Below, piece after piece: positions 1 to 10,600 of a stretch of DNA of 64,000 nt. Every line of letters starts with the position of its first letter. Position 1 is the first letter of the stretch. The notes beneath the pieces are model-generated. The model ran no database searches. It worked only from the letters and a program-made list of their open reading frames with translations, and was not told the DNA's origin. Origin of the DNA: CAVPXC01 sp963709505 (GTDB lineage Bacteria > Chloroflexota > Anaerolineae > JAAEKA01). The position numbers and the translations under genes were made by a program. The stretch is from positions 186,001 through 250,000 of the forward strand of contig CAVPXC010000003.1 in assembly GCA_963709505.1 (NCBI GenBank), given 5' to 3'.

Positions 1-1
1 C

Positions 2-319
2 GCGCCGAGGGGAGGGTAGACAAGTAGGCAAGTAGATAAGGGGGTTGTCACATCCTTCTTGTTCCCTTTTGTCTACTTGTCTACTCTCTACAGTAATCCA
101 AATCGCGTCCTTCGCCAGCCACATCGTGCCCGGCCCGCCCCAAACCCGGAATCGGGCAGCATCGGGCCATTGGCCGGCGTTTTCGACGAAGAGGATGGCG
201 CCGGCCTGCGGTTCCGGCGTAGGAGCGGCTTGCGGTGCGGCTGGCTGGGCCAGGATTACGCCTGGGGCCAAGAGCGCGACGACCACAAGGGAACTGAGTA
301 GGATCTGCTGTTTGGACAT
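2..319 (-). CDS. Secreted protein N-terminus of the SBBP-associated type, cut by the window edge and probably interrupted
   Basis: The ORF starts at ATG 319 behind a GGAGG six bases upstream and stays open to the window edge. Residues 1-24 form a signal peptide ending near LAQ. A Pro/Ala-rich linker follows, then FVENAGQW and VWGGPGTMWLAKDAIWITV, which match the start of large secreted proteins that carry SBBP repeats. After about residue 77 the match stops and the frame runs into the low-complexity palindrome at 15-90, giving a non-family tail. The gene is therefore either interrupted by that element or degenerate; the rest lies outside the window. The function is unknown; such proteins are probably surface or extracellular. 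Confidence 0.6.
   Translation of the reverse strand, partial: MSKQQILLSSLVVVALLAPGVILAQPAAPQAAPTPEPQAGAILFVENAGQWPDAARFRVWGGPGTMWLAKDAIWITVESRQVDKREQEGCDNPLIYLPTCLPSPRR
15..90. repeat. Palindromic short-word array (GTAGACAAGTAG type)
   Basis: The left side carries repeated GTAGACAAGTAG-like words and the right side the complementary words CTACTTGTCTAC, separated by about 25 bases. The array could fold into an imperfect hairpin. Its architecture matches the arrays between the nuo genes, with a different word. Here it lies inside an open reading frame rather than in a clear intergenic gap. Confidence 0.6.
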
Positions 320-342
320 GACGGGCCTCCGTGTCAAGGCTG

Positions 343-1002
343 TCACCCACCGGTCATCTGCGGTTGTTCGTCCTCCGGCGCCATGGACGGCCGCGGTTCG
401 TGGATGCGGACTGTGGGCTCGCGGAGGCGCATTAGCCGCACGCAGGAATACAGTTTCACAACGAGCAACGCAATTACCACCGGCAACACGACGGCGTTGG
501 ACTTGGTCGCCAGCAACAGGAAGGTCACCAACCCGGTGTTGCATGCCTTGCCGAGCTTCGACCAGTTAAGGGCCCAGATGGTGCGGTCCACCCGGTAGAA
601 GTAGTTGGGCGACATGACGGGCCAGCGCATGTACTGGTTGCTGAGGTAGTGGTCGAGCACCATGAATTGGACCAGGAACAGTGCGATGGATGGCAGCAGG
701 TAGGGATACATCCAGAGGCTGTTGAGGTAGAAGAAAGCCACCGAGATTCGATCCCCCAGGATGTCCCACTGCGCACCGAAGAGCGTTTCCTGGTTGAGAC
801 GACGCGCCAGGAACCCATCGGCCACGTCACCCACCCAATGGACGGCCAGGCCGGCCAGGTTCAGCATCGGGTTGTGCTGGTAGGCTGCTGCACAGAACAG
901 AAGCAAGGAAATGGTGATACGCAGCAGGGTGATGACGTTGGCCACCGTGCCTAGGTCCTCTTCCGAGCTGCACTGGATTTGTTCTCTTGCGTGCTGGATC
1001 AT
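343..1002 (-). CDS. CDP-alcohol phosphatidyltransferase family membrane protein
   Basis: This is an integral membrane enzyme family that transfers a phospho-alcohol from CDP-alcohol to an acceptor, as in phospholipid synthesis. The signature reads DVADGFLARR then G-x3-D-x3-D (GAQWDILGDR), giving the full DG-x2-AR-x8-G-x3-D-x3-D motif, followed by several membrane segments. I place the start at ATG 1002 because AGGAGG precedes it by seven bases. The same frame also runs uninterrupted from the LuxE-like gene upstream, so a fused protein is possible. The ATG start gives about 219 residues, normal for the family. The substrate cannot be told. Confidence 0.75.
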   Translation of the reverse strand: MIQHAREQIQCSSEEDLGTVANVITLLRITISLLLFCAAAYQHNPMLNLAGLAVHWVGDVADGFLARRLNQETLFGAQWDILGDRISVAFFYLNSLWMYPYLLPSIALFLVQFMVLDHYLSNQYMRWPVMSPNYFYRVDRTIWALNWSKLGKACNTGLVTFLLLATKSNAVVLPVVIALLVVKLYSCVRLMRLREPTVRIHEPRPSMAPEDEQPQMTGG

Positions 1003-1926
1003 GGAGTGCCTCCTGGATCGTGCGATCTCCCAGAGCATTATCTTCGAATCAACGGCAGAACCAGGCGATAGCCAACGAAGCCTTACGATGTGACGCCTGC
1101 CCGAGGTTTCGGCCTGCACGGCTTGAAGCGCGGCAAACTCCTCCTCCGACTTGGGACCGCGGCGCAGGCTGCGCAGCACGTTGGCCGAGAGCCGGATCGG
1201 ATAGAGGAAGGTGGTGCGCCGGAAGGCAGACGTCAGCTCCTCGCCGATGGCCTGCATGCCTGTACGGCCACCCTGGAAATCGAGAAAGACCGCATCGAAG
1301 GGTTTGACGCTCAGGCTACTCACCGCCTGGCTGAAGTTGGATGGCGACAGCCAGGCGGCCGCCCAGCGAGTCAGCAGGCGCTGCCAGGACGAACCCAGCT
1401 TGTTGTAAGTGAGCAGGGGAAGCAGATAGCAGGTGTTGGCCATGCGCACCAGCTCCCACATGGCCCGGTCGCGCGGGATGAACGAGAAAGCCCCCGACGT
1501 GCCCGAGCTGTAGACCGGCATGACGTCGTGTTGACCCAGGCGGTCGATCCACCCGTCGATGGAGCATACGTCTTCGACGTCCACGTTCACCTGGCGGTGA
1601 TGGATGAAGGAAAGCCACCGGTTCATGCGGGTGAAGTCGTTCGCGTCCAGCCAACGCTGGCTGTAGCTCTTGAACAGGTCGTCGGAGACCATCAGCTGCT
1701 CGACAATCGCGCCCACGTCATCCGTCAGCCCGATCCCAGCCTCTCTGGCCAATTGCTGGTAGGCTGGGATCGTCTGCAGATAGTGTTCGTGGTTGAGCAG
1801 AATGGCCTGGCGGCGCAGGTCCCGAGCGCGTTCGGCGTCAAAGGGCCGGCGCAGCGCCCAGGCTTGAGTAAGCCTGAGCAGCGCCTTGTGAATGTCAGCA
1901 AGGGGTTCGGTCGGTTTTTGGGTCAT
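1003..1926 (-). CDS. LuxE-like acyl-protein synthetase, apparently truncated and read into the next gene
   Basis: The LuxE/acyl-protein synthetase family belongs to the adenylating enzymes and activates fatty acids. The hallmark VYSSGTSGAFSFIPRD is present at about residue 140. The ORF starts at ATG 1926 (MTQKPTEP) with AGGATG upstream. Only about 300 residues precede the start of the CDP-alcohol enzyme, while relatives are about 360-380 residues and carry a C-terminal GGGWK-type motif that I cannot find. The C-terminal third was therefore deleted or frameshifted, leaving an in-frame join at the downstream Shine-Dalgarno site. Activity is doubtful. Confidence 0.55.
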
Positions 1927-1993
1927 TGGCGAACATCCTGTGATTTTGGCATGGCCGATGCTGCGTCTGTGGTTGTCCCGGTGAAGCGTTCTG

Positions 1994-4420
1994 TCAGTTA
2001 GCCTGCAACAGGCCAAGCACACGCGCAGCGGTTACCGGGTCCACTCGGTAGGGACTAGCTGGACCCTCGAAGAAGCGATGATCGCGGATCAGGTGGACGA
2101 TCAACCCCGGCCCAGCAAGGTAGTCGCCCGTCCCTCGGTTGATCAGCAAGAAGTCGATGTCGCTGTAGCGGTACGTCTGTCCAGCCTGGCAAGGCAGCGC
2201 CAAGCCCGTCTCCACTGTGACGACATTTACCTGTTCTGTTGGCAGGACTTGGATCGGGATGCCGAGTACCTCGTCGCTCCACGGACGGCATAGGGCGGTG
2301 AACGGGCAATACTGATAGCCGAGGTAGGGCTGGAGGAGCACCTGGAAGTCACCGTTCCTTGCGCCGGCGGTCTCCACCGGCAATCTGCCCTGGTGTAGTT
2401 GGTCTTCCACTTCATTCAAGTCATAGCGCATGGTCGGCTTGGCCACGGTGTTGAGCGCATAGGTTTCAGTAGCCACCCAGTTGGCGCCAAAGTAGTCTAT
2501 CGCTTCAATAAGTTCCGCTTGATATGAAGCGACGGCGGTATCCAGAAGCCGGTCCAGCGCCGCAGCGATCTGTTCGTGGGTCACGCCTACCTGGTCGAGC
2601 GTTTCCTGATCTGAGGCTATGACTTCGTGCAGCATCTCGCCCTGCGCCAGGAACCCCCCTTGGGACCACAGGCCGGGCCGCATTCGTGCTTCGATCCAGG
2701 CCGGTATTGGACTGGCTGCGCACATCGGACAGGCGTAGTCGATGAGCTTGCCTTCTCCCAGGACAGGTGCGTAGTAAGCGAATGTCGCCTGGCAGTTCGG
2801 GCAATTGTGGTGCTGATCTTGGCTCTGCTCGCGGTCAAAGGCGGATGCCGGGCCGAATAGCGCCGTGAGAGAATCGGGATAGTGCTGGGTTGGTCTTCCC
2901 TCCAGCACGCCGATGATCTCCCCTTCCTCCCACAACAAGGTTCTGCCACCGCTCTCGACGACAGCTTTCCAGGCGTCCTCCTCGCTTGATGCCGGCGATG
3001 CCGGCACGCAGGGGCGCCAGAGATCTGGGAACTGGCCCAGGCGCACCGGCAAGATCGTTCGGCCGATCACGTCGGCGATGGTGGTCAGCCGGTCGCGCAG
3101 GCCCGCCTGACCGTACACCGACTCTACAGCCCACCGTCCATCGACCAGAGGCAGAACGACGTAGTAGGCCTTGCCGTGCTGAACTCGCTGTATCATCTGC
3201 TCGATCGTCGTGTCGCGGTCAAGAACGACGTAGTCTTGCCACAGCGCCTCAGCAGGCCACGGGGTAGCTAGTTCAGGCTGTTCGTCGGTCTTATCAGGTA
3301 TCTGGCTCAGCATGTTGCGGATGGCGTTCGCTCTAGGCCCCTCAGGTAGCGCATCCAGATAAGCCTGGAAGTCCCGGCGGGCGCTGTCAAACTGGCCCAG
3401 GTTGGCGTAGATGTCTCCTCTTCCGGCGCGATACTCCGCATTGTTCGGCTCAAGGTGCACCGCCATGTCAATTGAGGCCCATGCCTCTTGCAAGCGGCCG
3501 GCAAGCCTATGGACGAAGCTTTTGTTCAGGTGCGCAATAGCGTAACCAGGGTCGAGCGCCAGTGCTTCGTCAATGGCCACCATGGCATTTTCCAGCTCCC
3601 CCATGAGGGCGAGGGTCAGGCCGCGCTCGGTGATGGCAGCAGGAAAGCGAGCGCGCAGCGATATCGCCCAGTCGAGATCGTCCAAAGCCTCCTGGCCCAT
3701 GGCCAACTTGCAGTGGGTGATCCCTCGCCGATGAAAGATCACGGGATCGCGGGGCGTTAGTTCCAGGATCCGGGTGTAACTAGCCAGTGCGTCGATCAGG
3801 TTGCCCTGCTGTTCGCATTCTCTGGCGTGCTGCTGGAGTTCGGCGGCAAGCCCTGCGGGATCTGCGGCTACTTCTGCCGGGGGAGTAGCATCGGCGAGCA
3901 GTCTAGCCACTGTATCTCGTTGCTCGTATGCCGGCTTGAACTCGGGCCAGTTGACAATAGCCCGCTCGAAGTCGGCCAGCGCGCCAGGAAGGTCACCCAT
4001 TGTTTGCTTGGCCAAGCCCCTGTTGGTGTAGGCCATAGCTTTGTCCTTACCATCCGGTAGAAGGGCGATTGCTCGATCCAGATCCTTGACGTATCCCTCG
4101 TTGTCACCTTGCATGAGCAAGACGAATGCACGGTCAGCGTAGGCAAATCCAGCCTTTGGCGCCTCCTTCAAGACATAAGCGAGGTCAGCTGCGGCCGCTT
4201 CCCAGTTTTCCATGGCGCGGTAGACACGCGCTCGATTGGCATAGGCTGCAACCCTATCCGGTCCCTCGGGCAGAAGACGAATCGCTGCCTCGAGGTCATC
4301 GAGCGCTACCGAGTAATTGCCCTGATTCCTGTGTGAGGCAGCCCGATCAAGATAGGCCTGCCCGTCGGGCGGATGGTTTGCCTCCTTGATTCTGCCTTTG
4401 AGTTTCGTGAGGAAGGACAT
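1994..4420 (-). CDS. Large TPR protein with internal zinc ribbon
   Basis: The protein has 808 residues and no signal peptide, so it is probably cytoplasmic. Roughly residues 20-380 are tandem TPR units (for example YLDRAASHRNQGNYSVALDD), a protein-protein interaction scaffold. A middle region around 400-500 resembles a small alpha/beta regulatory domain. Residues about 536-562 hold CPNC and CPMC, a zinc ribbon. The C-terminal 250 residues are unassigned and end with a conserved-looking YSDIDFLLINRGTGDYL stretch. It is the last TPR gene of the minus-strand cluster, 28 bases after the WD40/cytochrome gene and 67 bases before the LuxE-like gene. Function unknown. Confidence 0.8.
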   Translation of the reverse strand: MSFLTKLKGRIKEANHPPDGQAYLDRAASHRNQGNYSVALDDLEAAIRLLPEGPDRVAAYANRARVYRAMENWEAAAADLAYVLKEAPKAGFAYADRAFVLLMQGDNEGYVKDLDRAIALLPDGKDKAMAYTNRGLAKQTMGDLPGALADFERAIVNWPEFKPAYEQRDTVARLLADATPPAEVAADPAGLAAELQQHARECEQQGNLIDALASYTRILELTPRDPVIFHRRGITHCKLAMGQEALDDLDWAISLRARFPAAITERGLTLALMGELENAMVAIDEALALDPGYAIAHLNKSFVHRLAGRLQEAWASIDMAVHLEPNNAEYRAGRGDIYANLGQFDSARRDFQAYLDALPEGPRANAIRNMLSQIPDKTDEQPELATPWPAEALWQDYVVLDRDTTIEQMIQRVQHGKAYYVVLPLVDGRWAVESVYGQAGLRDRLTTIADVIGRTILPVRLGQFPDLWRPCVPASPASSEEDAWKAVVESGGRTLLWEEGEIIGVLEGRPTQHYPDSLTALFGPASAFDREQSQDQHHNCPNCQATFAYYAPVLGEGKLIDYACPMCAASPIPAWIEARMRPGLWSQGGFLAQGEMLHEVIASDQETLDQVGVTHEQIAAALDRLLDTAVASYQAELIEAIDYFGANWVATETYALNTVAKPTMRYDLNEVEDQLHQGRLPVETAGARNGDFQVLLQPYLGYQYCPFTALCRPWSDEVLGIPIQVLPTEQVNVVTVETGLALPCQAGQTYRYSDIDFLLINRGTGDYLAGPGLIVHLIRDHRFFEGPASPYRVDPVTAARVLGLLQAN

Positions 4421-4447
4421 AGATTGTTTTCTTTCAGGCCACAGTGA

Positions 4448-7400
4448 CTATTCCAGGCTAAGCAGGTAGGCCACTAGATCGTCCAGCTCGGCCTCGCTCA
4501 GGGTATCCCCGAAGAGGTGCGGCATGATGCCGGCATGGCAGGGTCCCGGTGGACAGTTCGGGGCCACCGACCCATTCGGATCGAGGATGGATTGGCGCAC
4601 GTACTCCTCTGCGGACAGAGAAGAGTCTCGCTCACCTGCTGCGGTGGCAATCCCCTTCAAGTCCGGGCCAATGAGGCCACCCCCACCCGGCGTGCCATGG
4701 CAAGCTGCGCAGCCCTGGGCAGCGAATAGTGCCAGACCTCGCTGGCCCTCGTCACTGACAGGCGTGGGCAAGGGGACGGGGGTCGGCTTGGGCGAAAGGG
4801 TGGCACCAGGGGCTGGTGCCGGCTCCGGCTCTTCCACCTCGGCTGCGCTGGCTTCCCACCACAGTGTGGCCGCCATCCCGCTCCTCAGCTCGATGCCCGT
4901 CTCGGCGTCCCACACCCGGAAACGGCCGTCGGAACCGCCGGTCACCAACTGCCGCCCGTCCGGGCTAAAGTCGGCCGAGTCGACGCCGCTGGGATGGCCC
5001 GCCAGGAAGACCAGCTCGCCGGTTTCGGCGTCCCAGACGCCTGCTGTCTCGAAGCCGGCTGTGGCAATGCGTGTGCTGTCCGGGCTGAATACCACTGTGC
5101 GTGCTCCGGTCGTGATCGTATACAACTCTGTCTCAGCGATCAGATCGTAGATTCTGACTGGATACCCCGGTATGGCAAGGAGTTTGCCATCGGGGCTAAT
5201 CGCCGGCGCGTTGGCGTAGCTGGACTCGTATCCAGGCAACGTAGTGATGGGTTCGCCCGTTTCGGCGTCCCACACCTGGACCTTCTCTCCGCCTCCGACG
5301 ATCTGGCGGCCATCGGGGCTGAAGGCCGCAGCGGAGACCGCGCTTTCGACCGTGACCGTCAGGAGTTTTTCTCCGTTCGTGGCGTCCCAAATCATAGGCG
5401 CATCGGCATCAGGGTCGACCGTCAGGATGCGCTTTCCATCGGGCGCAAAAGCAACGGAGCGGACCGATTTATCATGCTCGATCTCCAGAGTCACCTCGCC
5501 GGTCTCCGTATCGATCACGCGTGCCACCGGGTTGGTGTAGGCCACGACCACCTTCGTGCCGTCGGGGCTGTAGTCCAGGCTGCCGTCGGTGGTGGCTATC
5601 ACGAATCCATCGAGGCCCAGCTCAACCTCGTGCATTTTTTCGCCCGTGGCGGCGTCCCAGAGGCGCAAGTAGCTGGGCCGACTCGCTCAGCGTGGCGATC
5701 TGTGATCCATCCGGACTGAAGGCCACGCCAAACACGATGGGGTCGTCGACGATCTCAGCGAAATTGTCCTTCAACTCGGAATAGCTGATCAGCATCTGAG
5801 TGAACTGCGGGAAGAGCTTCGGGTCTTGGTTGAAGAAGACCTGGCTATAGAGGGTGCCGTTGGCGTAGGAGGCCTCCTGCAAATCCCAGATGCGCGCCAC
5901 CTGCAACGGCCCGCCGGCTGGGTCAGCCAGGTCGGGCAGGTGCTGGTGCACCAGGGCCATGGACGAAAGCAGGTCATCGCCCGCTTCTTGCAGAGTCTGC
6001 ACGTTGGGGGTCGGTTGCGATCCAAGGAACAGCTTGAAGAGAGCTCGAACGCCGTAGGCGGCGTAGTCCTCGGGGTTTTGTTCCAATTGGGTGGTTGCCT
6101 CATCCACCTGCTGGAAGAGCCAGCCGCGATCCTCCATTTTTAGCTGGGCCAGAGTCTGCAGCATCGTTAGATAGCTGCCGGCTGCAGCGTCTGGATCCTG
6201 TTGCATGGCAGCCTCCAGGTTAGCCATACCAGCTTCGAAGTCTTCGGCGGCCTGCTTCGGGTTGGACTCGTAGGCATCGAGTGCCTCCATCACGTCGGCC
6301 ACGGCCCCAATGGCGAGGGCAGCGGAAAGGTCCGGCTCGATCTTCAGCGCCTTGGCAACGTCCTTTCGCGCCAGGCTGATGGCGGTGCCGGCCTCGTCCT
6401 CGTCACGAAATAGGGTTCGCATGTGCGCCCAGGCGCGCAAGGCATAGGCATCAGCCCGCGCTGGCTCGGTCTCAATCGCCTGGTCCAGGTCGGCAAAGAC
6501 GGCATCCAAGTCACCGCCAATGGCCAGCGTGGCTCCGCGGTATAGGAGCGCATCGGTCCAGCCTGGTTTTTGGGCCAATGCCTGATTGAAGTGAGCTATG
6601 GCCAGTCCTTGCCGGCCGTCGGCCAGGCTGGCCAGGCCGCGCTGCACGTGGCCTTCTGGGGTGTCATTCTCTAGCGGGGCCAACAGCGTTGCCTCGATCG
6701 CAATCGGCCCGACTTCAGGCACGGAGATGCTGTTGGTTGCCGCAATTTCGGGTATAACGATCTCCATGGGGACATCGTAGTCGAACACTCGCATGGTCAT
6801 GGAGACGGTCGCAGTGGCATCGATCTGACCTGTGAAGTCTATGTCGCCCTCGGCTGTAGATCGCACAACCCGCAGGTCTTCCTGGCTGATCCAGTAGTTG
6901 ACGAGCATATCCGTTTCGACATCGCCTAGTGGCTCGTCAAAGCTAAACGGAAGCCTCGTTCGACCAGTCAGGTGGTACGCGGGGGTGCCCTCCACGGTTT
7001 CCTCGCCCAGCAGCTCAAGCTCATCGACGGTAGTCGGGTCCGCCACCAGGTCCTCCGGGTTGAAAATGGTCGTGGTTTGGGGCTCGATCAGCCACTTGTC
7101 GGTCAATGGATTCTTGACGTAGGTCGTGCCTGCGACGCGCACCACCTGGGTTTCGACTTCGACGCCGTTGACCGACATTGTCAAGGTCCCCTGGACGGTG
7201 TCGGGCGGTTGGACGTCGCCGACGAGGTGCATGGGCATCTCTGTGTCCTCGCCGATGTCCGCACCGCTCAGCACCATGAGTAGGTTCATATCGAAGCGGT
7301 ACGAGCTGGCCTGCTCTGAGGCATCGAAGGCCCCTTGTAGGATCGCCTCGGCCGATAGGGGTGCCGGTGTGGCCGCCGGCTCAGGAGTTGGCGTCGGGGG

Positions 7401-7559
7401 AACGGGTGTTGGCGTGGGCAGCACTGGGGTCGGCGTCGGCGGGACGAAGGTAGCCGTTGGCGGGACGGGGGCGGGTGGCACCTCCTCCTGGCAGGCAACC
7501 AATGCCAGTGCGATCACCAGAACGCCGATCAGTAACAGCCGGGTTCGTTGCGTAGGCAT
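4448..7559 (-). CDS. Lipoprotein with LolA-like, TPR, WD40-type and cytochrome c domains; frameshifted near 5670
   Basis: The gene starts at ATG 7559 (MPTQRTRLLLIG) behind AAGGAG, with lipobox LVAC and a Pro/Thr linker. A LolA/LppX-like domain follows at about 65-270, then TPRs, then beta-propeller repeats (VAFSPDGSQIATLS; repeated SPDG and WDAxTGE). The C-terminus is a cytochrome c domain with haem site CAACH near 4700. The propeller starts in one frame (ORF 5622-7559) and continues in another (4448-5668). Removing one base near 5672 joins SESAQL to LRLWDAATGEK. A haem domain on a lipoprotein propeller suggests an outward-facing redox or sensory role. Confidence 0.75.
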
Positions 7560-7612
7560 CGTAGTCTCCTTTTTCTGCCGTCCTTGCGGATTGCTGACTC
7601 GATCTGATCTGC

Positions 7613-10600
7613 TCACTTGAGTCCGGCCAAGGCAGCCTCAATCGTCTGCGCATCGGGGCCGATGATTAGGAGCACACGCTCGCCATCCTGGCGGGCGAAG
7701 GTAGCGGCGGTGTCGCTATGCCACCAGAGGCCATCGGGTTCGCCCACCAGACTCGTGACCTCTTGCATGGTGTCGCTCCGATGGCTCACAGCGACCTGGT
7801 AGAGCGCCCAGAACTGGTCGGCCTCGTTCTGGTTGTCCCACTGGGTCTGCATCACTAAGAGGTACGGGCCCTGCTCGCCGTTACGAAGAAGAACGTAGCT
7901 GTCGCCGGCCCAGCCTTCGGCAGCCATCGCCGCCATAGTAGGCCCAACGTGCTCTTGCAGGTAGAGGCGTAGCCCAAGCTCTCCCATGACGTCACGATCG
8001 ACCTCCTGCCATTGGCCGCCGAGGCTGCCGGCCAGGTCGGGGATCGTCACTTCCACGGGGTCGTCGCCTTGGCGGTAGCGCTCAGGGTGCAAAATCTGCT
8101 CGCTGGAGCGCGGCAGCGCTTGATACGCCTCGTCAACCGCTTCCCACGCGCCGCGGTCGTAGAGCGTCTCGACGAAATCCAGGCCTTGTAGGTAGGGGAA
8201 TACCTCGTTTTCACGAATGAAGGCCGGGCTCGTGTCCAGGATTGTGCTCTCCATGCCGCCAGCCTCCGAGATGGACTGCATCATGTCGTAGAGGATTACA
8301 TGCTCATCACCGTACAGCAACATGGCAAGCGTTGCATCTCCCTCAACCAATGCCCTTATCGCAGCTTTCTCGTCGGAGTTGGCGCCACTCTCTTTGAGCG
8401 CGCTCAGGTCATAGTGCTGATCCTGCAGCGCGTGAACATACTCGTGGGCCACGGTCATCTGGTCGGAAGCCGTCGACTCGCCCCGATCCACCAGGTAGAA
8501 GGCCTGTTCTTCAAGGTCGTAGAAGCCGCCGATCTGCTCGGCGTTGAGGTCGATGAACAGCTTCTCCAAATCGATGCCGGGGTCGATAACACCCAACAGT
8601 GCCAGCAGGGCCTGGCTCTCCCGCAGATCGGCGCGGTTTTCGTCGTCGAGTTCGCTCTCGAAGCGCGCTCGCACGTCATCCTCGGTCAGCACCCGGAAGG
8701 GCACATCGGCCGTTGGACTGAGCTCGCGGGTGCTGGACACGTTGGCCTTGATCTCGTCGGCAGTGTCTTGCGCTGTGTTGGGTGTCGTCCGCTTGAACTC
8801 CAGCGCGTCGACAAACTCCGTCGCCTCGAGGATGGTATCGGCGAACTCAGTGGCCGTTTGGTGGTCCGCAGCCATGGTGAACAGCACCTTGCCCTCGTCT
8901 ACCAACCTAACCACTGTGCCTCCCTCGACGGCCGGTTCGATGCGAGGAAGATAGTTGGATCCTATCGCGGCTGTCGTGGCCATGTCGGTAAAGACGTCAC
9001 TCGGTTCCTGATCTGAGATGGCCGTCAGGGTAACGACAAGCGTGCGGCCCACGTCGTCAATTTCGATGATCTGGGCAGTGGCCTCACGCTCCCGGTTTTC
9101 TTTGACTTGGTCGGTCAGGTCGGCCAGCGCCTTGGCCTCGGTCAGGGTATAGCCTTGCCTCAATGTCTCGATCAACTCTGCGGTCCGGGTGTCGTCCTCG
9201 CCGGATGGCTGCAGCGAGACGTAGGTCTCGAGCGCTTCTCCGGCCTCATCAAAGCGCCCCTCTCCCTTGTAGGCCAGGCCGAGGAAGGCTTGAGCAGGGC
9301 CGTTCTCTGGCTCCTCATCGACCAAACTTTCCAGCACGTCGATGGCTTCACCGGTCTTGCCTTGGCGGACCAAGGCCATGCCAAGCACGAGCTGAGCCGT
9401 GGTATCGTTAGGATCCAGGCCTAGGGCTTGCCGCGCATGGGTTTCGGCTGCATCGAGTTTGCCATCGATCATCGCCAGATAGCCGATCTTCGCATGAGTC
9501 GAGGCGTTCTCAATCCCTTCTGGGTTGAGCCGCAATGCCAGGTCGAACTCCGCCTGGGCTGCCTCGGTACCACCCTGCTGGAACAGGGCCGAGCCGAGGT
9601 CACGATGTGGCTCGGCATCCGCCAGGCCAACTTGCAGAGCCTGGGCAAAGGCAAGATCCGCCTCATCCCATCGCTCCTGCGCCTGATAGGCGGCGCCCAG
9701 GCCTATGTAAGCCCATTCGTCATAGGGGTCCAGCTTGACTGCCTTTCGCAGGTACTCCAGCGCCTTGACGGGGTCGCCATCGCACAGCCTGGCAAAGCCC
9801 ATCCCGACCAGACCATCGGCTGAGCGGGGTTGTTCCGCCATCAGGGTCTGGAACTGACGGACGGCCAGGTCGCATTCCCCTTCGTTCAAGTAGGTCCAAC
9901 CGATCATCTCAACCGCCGCTGGATAGTTCTCGCGTTTGTCCAGCGCCTTGCGCAACTGAACGCGGGCATCGTCTGGCTCTCTCTGCACTTGATAGAGCCG
10001 GCTTCTGGCAATGTAGGGCTGCGGGGCGTCCGGGATCAGGCTAGTTGCCTCGTCGATGTGGGCTGTAGCTGCGTCGTAGTCGCCGCGCTCCGCGGTCAGA
10101 TAGGCCAGGCTGAGCAGTGCATCGGCCGAATCTGGCATCAGCTCCAGCGCCTTGTCGAACTCGGCCTGCGCCGGCTCGTAGCGTCCGCCTTCCGCCAACA
10201 TGTCGCCCAAAGCGATGTGCCAGGGTGCAAAGTCCGGCTGCAGGGAGATAGCGCGCTCGTAGGCGGCCTGGGAGCGCCCGGCTTCACCTTTGGACCAGTA
10301 GTAGGATGCGAGAGTTCCGTAGGCCACGGCCAGGTCCGGTTGCAGCTCGATCGCCCGCTCGGCTGCTTTCAGAGCAGCCTCATACTGGCGGTCGGAAAGA
10401 TAAGCGTCGGCTAGTACCGCTTGCACCTCGGCGCTGGTCGCGTCCAGTTCGGCGGCCTTTTCGGCTGCTTGGACTGCAGCGCTAGTGTTGCGCATGCTTC
10501 GTTGGGCGCGGGACAGAGCAACGTATGCTTCGGCGCTCTCCGGAGCTAGCTCGACAGCTTTTTTGGCGAACTCAAGCGAGCGCGGCTCGTTCCCAAGCCG

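Noticed and set aside
45..569. Plus-strand ORF of 174 codons at the left end
   Set aside because: Antisense to the signal-peptide gene and the CDP-alcohol enzyme; no coding features.
5660..5680. Programmed frameshift in the WD40/cytochrome lipoprotein
   Set aside because: No slippery heptamer or stimulating site is seen, and similar indels occur in many other genes of the window.
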